Assembly (NCBI GenBank): GCA_041574955.1
Contig: JBFGNS010000150.1
Location: forward strand, 1-10,300
Direction: 5' to 3'
Source: CALZJC01 sp041574955
GTDB lineage: Bacteria > Acidobacteriota > Thermoanaerobaculia > Multivoradales > JAHEKO01
Length of the DNA: 10,300 nt
In this document: positions 1 through 5,993 of the stretch, one piece after another
Layout: each line of letters begins with the position of its first letter
Numbering within the stretch: position 1 is the first letter of the stretch
Translations under genes and position numbers: made by a program
Notes under the pieces: model-generated
Databases searched by the model: none
What the model saw: the letters and a program-made list of their open reading frames with translations, nothing else
What the model was told of the DNA's origin: nothing

Positions 1-186
1 CAGCGCCGGTTGAGCGCCACCGAGACCGCCGTCATGCTGGCACTCGAGCCGGTGGTGGCGGCGGCGGTGTCGATCGCCGCCCGCGCCGAGCCGTGGAGCT
101 GGTGGACCGCCGCCGGCGGCGGCCTGGTGGTGGCCGCGATGATCGCGGTCCAGCTCGCCGAGAGCGGCCGCCCGGCGCCTTCGTAG
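1..186 (+). CDS. EamA/DMT-family transporter, C-terminal fragment
   Basis: The first reading frame is open from the window edge to a TAG at 184-186 and gives 61 residues; the start lies outside the window. The fragment contains SATETAVMLALEPVVAAAVS followed by two hydrophobic stretches, separated by a short polar turn containing E-P-W-S-W-W. This matches the end of an EamA domain (drug/metabolite transporter superfamily): the conserved LEPV in the ninth transmembrane helix, then an acidic/aromatic turn, then the tenth helix (GGGLVVAAMIAVQ) and a short polar tail. Members are ten-helix inner-membrane permeases that export or import small metabolites. The substrate cannot be told from this piece. 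It lies upstream of a leucine dehydrogenase gene on the same strand, but a 220-base gap with its own promoter separates them, so no operon is implied. Confidence 0.8.
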   Translation, partial: QRRLSATETAVMLALEPVVAAAVSIAARAEPWSWWTAAGGGLVVAAMIAVQLAESGRPAPS

Positions 187-222
187 CCCCCGGCTCCGGG
201 CGGTGGCGGCGGGTCGGGCGAG

Positions 223-251
223 TTGCCGATCGCCCCCTCCTACCGTAAAAT
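223..251 (+). promoter_or_regulatory. Sigma70-like promoter of the leucine dehydrogenase gene
   Basis: TTGCCG at 223-228 (4 of 6 matches to TTGACA) and TAAAAT at 246-251 (5 of 6 matches to TATAAT) are separated by exactly 17 bases. The A/T-rich -10 box stands out in a GC-rich intergenic region. Predicted transcription start is near 258, giving a leader of about 150 nt before the ATG at 407. No operator was recognised. Confidence 0.6.
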
Positions 252-256
252 CGGAA

Positions 257-286
257 GGCGCCGCTCGGCATGCCGCCAGCGGCGTC
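257..286 (+). other. Stem-loop at the predicted 5' end of the leucine dehydrogenase mRNA
   Basis: Bases 259-265 (CGCCGCT) pair perfectly with 278-284 (AGCGGCG). A G-T pair (258/285) and a G-C pair (257/286) extend the stem to 9 bp. The 12-base loop contains the self-complementary CGGCATGCCG. The hairpin begins at the predicted transcription start, as in 5'-end stabilising stems. A second pairing, CCGGCC 331-336 with GGCCGG 355-360, lies further down the leader. No known riboswitch class was recognised. Bases 187-222 hold nothing I can identify. Confidence 0.4.
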
Positions 287-406
287 ACCTTCTCCGGGAA
301 CCCGATTCGTCCCCGCCGGGGCGCTGCGGCCCGGCCACCTGCCGACCGGCTGACGGCCGGCCCACGCCGGCGCCTCGGGCTGCCCGAACTCTGAACAGGA
401 GCCGCA

Positions 407-1501
<1,095 letters not shown>

Positions 1502-1507
1502 CGGCGG

Positions 1508-1522
1508 CCGCGGCGACCGCGG
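1508..1522. terminator. Possible bidirectional hairpin between convergent genes
   Basis: CCGCGG at 1508-1513 and CCGCGG at 1517-1522 form a 6-bp stem around the 3-base loop CGA, within the 40 bases separating the stop codons of the leucine dehydrogenase gene and cmk. The position suits a shared terminator. Neither strand has a T-tract after it, so intrinsic termination is doubtful and Rho-dependent ending is as likely. Confidence 0.25.
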
Positions 1523-1541
1523 TAGTGGGCGCGGGCCGGGG

Positions 1542-2234
1542 CTAGCCAGCGGGCTCCGCCGCCAGCTCGCGCACCCGGCGGGCCAGCAGCTCGGCCACCT
1601 CGTCGGCCGAACGCCGGCCGGTGTCGACCAGCTCGTAGCTGTCGTCGCGGCTCAGGGGCGAGTCCTCGCGTGTCGCGTCGCGCTGGTCGCGCTCCGCCAC
1701 CTCGGCCAGCACCACCTCCGCGCTGGCAGCGCTGCCCGCCTGTTCGAGCTGCCGCCGGCGGCGCTCGACCCGCACCCCCAGCGGGGCGTCGAGGAAGAAC
1801 TTGAAGCGGGTGTCGGGAAACACCTTGGTGCCGATATCTCGACCCTCCACCACCGCTCCCCGCCGCAGCGCACCCTGCCGCTGCCGCGTCACCATCGCGC
1901 GGCGCACGCCCGGATGGGTGGAGACCCGCGAGGTGGCCTCGGCCACCTCGGGAGAGCGCACCCTCGGACTGAGCGGCTGGCCGTCCAGCAGCACCCGGAT
2001 GCCGCCGCGGCCGTCCTCCTCGAGCTGCAGATCGAGTTCGGCGGCCAGCCGCTCGACGCGCCGCCGGTCGTCCGGGTCGACGCCCAGCTCCAGCACCCGC
2101 AGCCCCAGGGCTCGGTACATCGCTCCGGTCTCCAGATACGGCAGTCCCAACCGCTCGGCGAGCAGCCGCGCAACCGTCGACTTGCCGACGCCCGACGGCC
2201 CGTCGAGCGCGACGATGATCAGCGGCGGGCTCAC
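1542..2234 (-). CDS. cmk: Cytidylate (CMP/dCMP) kinase
   Basis: A 230-residue cytoplasmic kinase that phosphorylates CMP and dCMP with ATP, supplying CDP/dCDP for RNA, DNA and phospholipid synthesis. The P-loop is GPSGVGKS at residues 12-19. The CMP-binding N-terminal part has YLETGAMYRALGL (33-45), followed by the Cmk-specific VSTHPGVR segment near 104-111, GRDIGTKVFPD (131-141) and the lid-region RDQRDATREDSPL (182-194). Size is normal for the family. Translation starts at GTG (2232-2234), which overlaps the rluB stop as GTGA. No strong Shine-Dalgarno sequence precedes it, so re-initiation after rluB is likely. It is the last gene of the minus-strand block. The rpsA gene that often follows cmk elsewhere is absent here; the convergent leucine dehydrogenase gene comes next. 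Confidence 0.95.
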   Translation of the reverse strand: MSPPLIIVALDGPSGVGKSTVARLLAERLGLPYLETGAMYRALGLRVLELGVDPDDRRRVERLAAELDLQLEEDGRGGIRVLLDGQPLSPRVRSPEVAEATSRVSTHPGVRRAMVTRQRQGALRRGAVVEGRDIGTKVFPDTRFKFFLDAPLGVRVERRRRQLEQAGSAASAEVVLAEVAERDQRDATREDSPLSRDDSYELVDTGRRSADEVAELLARRVRELAAEPAG

Positions 2235-3010
2235 GACCGCCGCCGGCGCGGCCGGCGCCGGCCCGCCGGCCGCCGTCCGCCACCGCCTGCCCCGGCGGCC
2301 AACATCTCGACCTCGGCCGGAGTCAGCTCTCGCATGCGCCCCGGCGGCAGCCGCCGATCATCGAGGGCGCCGATCGCCACCCGCTTGAGCCGCTTCACCG
2401 GGTGGCCGATACCGAAGAACATCTCGCGGATCTGGCGGCTGCGTCCCTCGCCGAGCTGCAGCTCCCACAACGAGTTGACCTCGCTCGCCGGCTGGCGCAG
2501 CCGCCTGATGCGCGCCGGCGCGGTGCGCTTGCCCGCCACCGGCACTCCGCGCCGCAGCCGCTTGATCGCTTCCGGTTCGGGAGTGCCCTTGACCCGCACC
2601 TCATAGGTCTTGAGGCAGCCGTGTCGGGGGTGCGCCACCTGCTGCGCGAACTCGCCGTCGTCGGTCAGCAGCAGCAGGCCCTCGCTGTGGTAGTCCAGCC
2701 GCCCGACCGCGAACAGCCCCTTGAGACGCCCCTTGGGGAGCAGGTCGTAGACCGTCGGCCGGCCTTTGGGATCGGAGCGGGTCACCAGGCAGCCACGCGG
2801 CTTGTTGACCAGCAGGTAGCGGTGGCTGGCCGGCAGCTTGAGGCGGCGACCGTCAACCTTGATCGCATCGCGCTCGGGATCGGCCTTGTCGCCCAGCGTC
2901 GCCACCGCGCCGTTGACCGTCACCCGGCCCTGCCGCAGGTACTCCTCCGCGGCGCGGCGCGACGCCAGCCCGGCACGCGCCAGCAGCTTCTGCAGCCGCT
3001 GCTCGCTCAC
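2231..3010 (-). CDS. rluB: 23S rRNA pseudouridine synthase, RluB/RsuA family
   Basis: A 259-residue rRNA-modifying enzyme. An S4 RNA-binding domain fills about residues 2-50 (QRLQKLLARAGLASRRAAEE, then GRVTVNG). It is followed by the RsuA-type catalytic domain starting at HRYLLVNKPRG (63-73). The catalytic aspartate is D106 in GRLDYHSEGLLLLTDDGE. The family isomerises uridine to pseudouridine; RluB acts on the peptidyl-transferase-centre helix of 23S rRNA (U2605 in E. coli). The RluB assignment rests partly on its place directly after scpB, a common bacterial arrangement; RsuA or RluE/F specificity is not excluded by motif alone. The GTG start (3008-3010) overlaps the scpB stop by 4 bases and is preceded by GGAGG 10 bases upstream (3021-3025). 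The last ~20 residues form a Gly-rich then very Arg-rich tail, beyond the catalytic core and probably RNA-binding. Confidence 0.9.
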   Translation of the reverse strand: MSEQRLQKLLARAGLASRRAAEEYLRQGRVTVNGAVATLGDKADPERDAIKVDGRRLKLPASHRYLLVNKPRGCLVTRSDPKGRPTVYDLLPKGRLKGLFAVGRLDYHSEGLLLLTDDGEFAQQVAHPRHGCLKTYEVRVKGTPEPEAIKRLRRGVPVAGKRTAPARIRRLRQPASEVNSLWELQLGEGRSRQIREMFFGIGHPVKRLKRVAIGALDDRRLPPGRMRELTPAEVEMLAAGAGGGGRRPAGRRRPRRRRS

Positions 3011-3576
3011 TCCTCCGGCGCCTCCGCCGCCGTCTGCAGCTCGCCAACCAGCTCCTCGAACTCCTCGAGCGGCGGCAGGTCGTCGAGGCTCTCGAGCCCG
3101 AAGTGCATCAGGAACTCGCGCGTCGTGCGGTACAGGAACGGTTTGCCGACCACCGGCTTGCGGCCGGCGATCTTGACCAGCCGCCGCTCGAGCAGGGTTC
3201 CCAGGACCCCGGCGGGGTTGACGCCGCGCAGCTCCTGGATCTCCGGCGCGGTGATCGGTTGGCGGTAGGCAACGATCGCCAGCGTCTCGAGCCCCGCCAT
3301 CGACAACCGGCTGCGGCCGGACAGCTCGAAGAAGCGGCGCAGCGCGCCGTGCAGATCGGGGCGGGTCACCAACCGCAGCCCGCCGGCGACCTCCTCGGCC
3401 ACCACCCCACGCTCGGGCGCCGCAGCGTAGCGCGCACAGACCGCCGCCAGCGCCTCGGCAGCCTCCTCGCGCTCGCCCTCCTCGAAGCTCGCCAGCAGCC
3501 TGTCGCGCGGCACCGCCTCGGGCGAGGCGAACAGCATCGCCTCCAGGGTCGCCTCCATCTCGGCGCGCCGGCTCAT
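3007..3576 (-). CDS. scpB: Segregation and condensation protein B
   Basis: A 189-residue kleisin-associated protein that dimerises, binds ScpA and completes the SMC-ScpAB condensin, which organises and segregates the chromosome. Two winged-helix domains are visible. The first covers about residues 5-85 (EATLEAMLFASPEAVPRDRL, then GGLRLVTRPDL). The second, about 90-165, contains LSMAGLETLAIVAYRQPITAPEIQELRGVN, then LVKIAGRKPVVGKPFLYRTT, the typical ScpB signature. The chosen start, ATG at 3574-3576, gives the family N-terminus and forms ATGA with the scpA stop; GGAGG lies 10 bases upstream (3587-3591). The frame stays open far upstream through scpA, but that part is only out-of-frame scpA sequence. 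The acidic C-terminus (EEFEELVGEL onward) is usual for the family. Confidence 0.94.
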   Translation of the reverse strand: MSRRAEMEATLEAMLFASPEAVPRDRLLASFEEGEREEAAEALAAVCARYAAAPERGVVAEEVAGGLRLVTRPDLHGALRRFFELSGRSRLSMAGLETLAIVAYRQPITAPEIQELRGVNPAGVLGTLLERRLVKIAGRKPVVGKPFLYRTTREFLMHFGLESLDDLPPLEEFEELVGELQTAAEAPEE

Positions 3577-4361
3577 CCCTCGATCGCCTCCAGCTCGTGC
3601 GCCTGCAGCTGGCGCTCGGTGCGGAACAGCAGCAGCTCGCCGCCGGCGGTCTGGTGGAAGCGCACCAGGCTCAGCCGGGCCAGCTCGAGCACCGCGAGGA
3701 ACGCCGCCACCGCCTCGGCGCGGCAGCTCAGCCGGCGCAGGTCGTCGAGCAGGTCGACCGGACGGTCGTCCTCGAGCGCCGCCAGCAGGCGCTCGAACTG
3801 GTCGCGCACGCGGAAGCTCTCCCGGCTGAGGTGGAGCGGCTCGGGATGCTCGCGGTCGTAGCGGACCAGCACCTCCTTGAGGGCGCCCAGCAGGTCGAAC
3901 AACGACACCTCGCCCAGGTCGAGCCCCTCGTCGGCGTCCGCCGGCAGCCGCTGCCACGGCCGGGTCATGATGCCGTGCCGGATGCCGTCGATCTCGGCCA
4001 GCGACTGCGCCGCGTCCTTGATCCGGCGGTACTCGAGCAGCCGCTCCACCAGCTCCTGCCGGGGGTCCTCGCCGTCGGCCGGCTGGCCGTCGCGCGGCCG
4101 CGGCAGCAGCAGCCGCGACTTGAGGTAGATCAGCTGCGCCGCCTCGAAGATGTACTCGGCGGCGATGTCGAGGTTGAGCTCGTCCATCAGCTGCAGGTAC
4201 TCGTGGAACTGGTCGCAGACGGTCGCCACCGGAATGTCGGCGATCTCCACCTGGTTGACGCGCACCAGATGCAGCAGCAGGTCGAGCGGACCCTCGAACA
4301 CCGGCAGCTCGACGCGCCACGATTCCGGCAGCTGGCCGCGCGAGGTGGCCGGCCGGGTCAT
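3573..4361 (-). CDS. scpA: Segregation and condensation protein A (kleisin)
   Basis: A 262-residue kleisin that bridges the two heads of the SMC dimer and recruits ScpB in the condensin complex on the nucleoid. The N-terminal SMC-binding region has the hallmark VFEGPLDLLLHLVRVNQVEI at residues 21-40, followed by ADIPVATVCDQFHEYLQLMD. The helix AAEYIFEAAQLIYLKSRLLL (67-86) is equally typical. A variable acidic/polar middle (about 90-150) links to a C-terminal winged helix (about 205-255; FLAVLELARL, then LFRTERQLQ). Length is normal. The ATG at 4359-4361 was chosen because it forms ATGA with the trpS stop and begins just before the conserved domain. No clear Shine-Dalgarno sequence lies upstream, which fits coupling to trpS translation. 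Confidence 0.94.
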   Translation of the reverse strand: MTRPATSRGQLPESWRVELPVFEGPLDLLLHLVRVNQVEIADIPVATVCDQFHEYLQLMDELNLDIAAEYIFEAAQLIYLKSRLLLPRPRDGQPADGEDPRQELVERLLEYRRIKDAAQSLAEIDGIRHGIMTRPWQRLPADADEGLDLGEVSLFDLLGALKEVLVRYDREHPEPLHLSRESFRVRDQFERLLAALEDDRPVDLLDDLRRLSCRAEAVAAFLAVLELARLSLVRFHQTAGGELLLFRTERQLQAHELEAIEG

Positions 4362-5365
4362 TGGCGCGGCCCGGGATAGCGCAGGTTGAGGCGCTCGCGC
4401 ACCAGCTCCATCGTCTCCCGCGCCCGCTCGCGCGCCTTGCGCGAGCCCTCGTAGACGATGTCGAGCAGCGTCGAACGGTCGCGCATCAGCTCGCCCCGCC
4501 GCTGCCGGATCGGCGCCAGAAACTCGCTCAGCCGGTCGGCGATCAGCCGCTTGTCGTCGACACAGCCGATCTGCGCCAACCGGCACTCGCGCGCCACCTT
4601 CTCCTGCAGCTCGGGCGGCGAGACCAGCAGGTGGAACTGGTAGAGGTTGCAGCTCTCCGGGTGGCCCGGGTCCTTGCGCCGCAGCCGCTCGGGGTCGGTG
4701 AACATCCCCTTGCACTTGCGGCGGATCTCCTCCGGGCTGTCCGACAGCTCGATCGAGTTGCCGTACGACTTCGACATCTTGCGGCCGTCGAGCCCGGGCA
4801 CGCGCGGGGTGGGGGTGAACAGCGCCTTGGGTTCGGGGAAGACCTCGCCGTAGATGCCGTTGAAGCGGCGGCAGATCTCGCGGCTGAGCTCGAGGTGGCT
4901 CGCCTGATCCTCCCCCACCGGCACCATGTGGGCGCGATAGAGCAGGATGTCGGCGGTCTGCAGCACCGGGTAGCCGAGGAAGCCGAAGGTCGCCAGATCG
5001 CGGTTGTCGAGCTCGCGGATCTGCTCCTTGTAGGTCGGCACCCGCTCCAGCCAGCCGAGCGGGGTGATCATCGACAGCAGCAGGTGGAGCTCGGCGTGCT
5101 CCGGCACCAGCGACTGGACGAAGATCACCGAGCGCTCGGGGTCGAGGCCCGAGGCCAGCAGATCGGCCACCACCTCCAGCGTGTTGCCGCTGACGTCCTG
5201 CGGGTCCGAGTAGTCGGTGGTCAGCGCGTGCCAGTCGGCCACGAAGTAGTAGCAGCGGTAGCGCTCCTGCAGGTCGACCCAGTTGCGCACCGCGCCGAAG
5301 TAGTTGCCCAAGTGGAGCGGCCCCGTGGCCCGCATCCCCGACAGCACGATGCCGTCGCTGGTCAC
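4358..5365 (-). CDS. trpS: Tryptophan--tRNA ligase
   Basis: A 335-residue class I aminoacyl-tRNA synthetase that charges tRNA-Trp in the cytoplasm. The HIGH-type signature is GPLHLGNY (15-22). PVGEDQASHLELSREI (148-163) is the conserved tryptophan/ATP-site segment, and KMSKSYGNSI (196-205) carries the KMSKS loop. Length is usual for bacterial TrpRS. The C-terminal region has C239, C261 and C268 in the arrangement of the TrpRS Fe-S cluster motif known from Thermotoga (recalled as C-x22-C-x6-C-x2-C). Here the spacing is x21 then x6, and the fourth position, residue 271, is Asp (GCVDDK). Cluster binding is therefore uncertain. Translation starts at GTG (5363-5365), with AGGAG 5 bases upstream (5371-5375 on the minus strand). 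It leads a tightly overlapped run trpS-scpA-scpB-rluB-cmk and has a 138-base leader in front of it. Confidence 0.95.
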   Translation of the reverse strand: MTSDGIVLSGMRATGPLHLGNYFGAVRNWVDLQERYRCYYFVADWHALTTDYSDPQDVSGNTLEVVADLLASGLDPERSVIFVQSLVPEHAELHLLLSMITPLGWLERVPTYKEQIRELDNRDLATFGFLGYPVLQTADILLYRAHMVPVGEDQASHLELSREICRRFNGIYGEVFPEPKALFTPTPRVPGLDGRKMSKSYGNSIELSDSPEEIRRKCKGMFTDPERLRRKDPGHPESCNLYQFHLLVSPPELQEKVARECRLAQIGCVDDKRLIADRLSEFLAPIRQRRGELMRDRSTLLDIVYEGSRKARERARETMELVRERLNLRYPGPRQ

Positions 5366-5478
5366 GGCTGCTCCTGGCGGTGGGCGCTGACGCCCCGCGG
5401 CGCGCTCGGCATCGGTCGGTGCAAGGGAGTCTGGCGGCTACGGCGGAAGCGGGGTGAGACGGCGACGGCGATGAGCCG

Positions 5479-5497
5479 GCGGCGGCCGGACCGCCGC
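5479..5497 (-). other. GC-rich stem-loop at the start of the trpS leader
   Basis: Bases 5479-5485 pair with 5491-5497 (7 bp) around the 5-base loop 5486-5490. Bases 5491-5502 also form a perfect 12-bp palindrome, CCGCCGCGGCGG, directly downstream of the TATAAT at 5503-5508. This could be a 5'-end hairpin of a trpS transcript, an operator-like dyad, or part of a weak terminator for the preceding membrane-protein gene; there is no T-tract. The rest of the 138-base gap (5366-5503) holds the trpS ribosome binding site and no recognised riboswitch or T-box. Confidence 0.3.
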
Positions 5498-5502
5498 GGC
5501 GG

Positions 5503-5508
5503 ATTATA
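5503..5508 (-). promoter_or_regulatory. Candidate -10 element for the trpS-scpA-scpB-rluB-cmk operon
   Basis: Reading the minus strand, a perfect TATAAT overlaps the TAA stop of the upstream membrane-protein gene. Such an AT hexamer is rare in this GC-rich background, and it sits in front of the only sizeable gap inside the block. No convincing -35 lies 16-18 bases upstream and there is no extended TG motif, so the promoter would be weak or activator-dependent. The predicted start is near 5496. Confidence 0.4.
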
Positions 5509-5980
5509 CGGCAAGCAGCGTCTCGACCCGGCGCATCAGCGCCGAGTTGTCGTTCAGCACCAGGTGCTCGAGCCACAGCGCGCGGAGCTGCGCCGCCAGC
5601 GACGCCAGGAACATCGCCTGGTGCACCCAGCGCGGCACCGAGCCCGTGTCCACCCCGCCGCCCAGGATGAAGGTGGCCATCGCCAGCGCCATCGCCAGCA
5701 TCAGGGCGGGATAGCAGCGGTTCTTGAGCCGCTTGGTCTCCTCGACCAGCTCCGCCGACAGGCCGCCGTCGGCCACCGCCTGCTTGATCGCCTTGCCGGT
5801 GCCGATCAGGTAGAACATGATCCAGCAGTGCGAGAACAGCAGCAGCAGGCAGCTCCCCAGCGCCACCAGCACGTGCAGCGCGGCGCTCTCGCGATCGCCC
5901 ACGGCGTAGCCGAGAACGCCGGTGGCGATCAGGCCGAGGGTGGCCAGGGCGCCGACGGTCAGCAGGGCTCGTCCCATCAT
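5504..5980 (-). CDS. Four-helix membrane protein of unknown function
   Basis: I do not recognise this 158-residue protein. It has four hydrophobic segments: about residues 6-26, 35-60, 90-109 and 118-138. Between the second and third lies a polar stretch with KAIKQ and KRLKNR, probably cytoplasmic by the positive-inside rule. Helix 2 contains H36 and H51 (in LFSHCWIMFYLIGTGKAI). Helix 4 is flanked by H120 and H139. Two histidines near each end of two parallel helices resemble the pattern of b-type di-haem bundles, but that is speculation. The ATG at 5978-5980 was chosen over the adjacent ATG at 5975-5977 because AGGAG (5990-5994) lies 9 bases upstream, overlapping the recG stop. It follows recG by 13 bases, so it is co-transcribed with recG. 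The TAA stop overlaps a candidate trpS promoter. Confidence 0.82.
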   Translation of the reverse strand: MMGRALLTVGALATLGLIATGVLGYAVGDRESAALHVLVALGSCLLLLFSHCWIMFYLIGTGKAIKQAVADGGLSAELVEETKRLKNRCYPALMLAMALAMATFILGGGVDTGSVPRWVHQAMFLASLAAQLRALWLEHLVLNDNSALMRRVETLLAV

Positions 5981-5993
5981 CTCGAATCTCTCC

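Noticed and set aside
270..353. Small plus-strand frame (27 codons) in the leader of the leucine dehydrogenase gene as a possible leader peptide
   Set aside because: There is no properly spaced ribosome site downstream of the predicted transcription start. It has only two Leu codons and one Val codon, with no run of branched-chain codons as attenuator peptides have.
3577..4320. N-terminal extension of ScpB through the open frame upstream of 3576
   Set aside because: The extension is Arg/Ala/Gly-rich out-of-frame scpA sequence. The ScpB domain begins right at the ATG at 3576, which also forms ATGA with the scpA stop.
5362..5412. Sixteen-codon minus-strand frame (MPSAPRGVSAHRQEQP) ending as GTGA on the trpS start
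   Set aside because: The overlap is suggestive, but there is no ribosome site before its ATG and no Trp codon; a chance frame is simpler.
5366..5503. T-box or tryptophan-responsive riboswitch in front of trpS
   Set aside because: No T-box sequence, specifier loop or terminator/antiterminator pair was seen; only short GC-rich hairpins.
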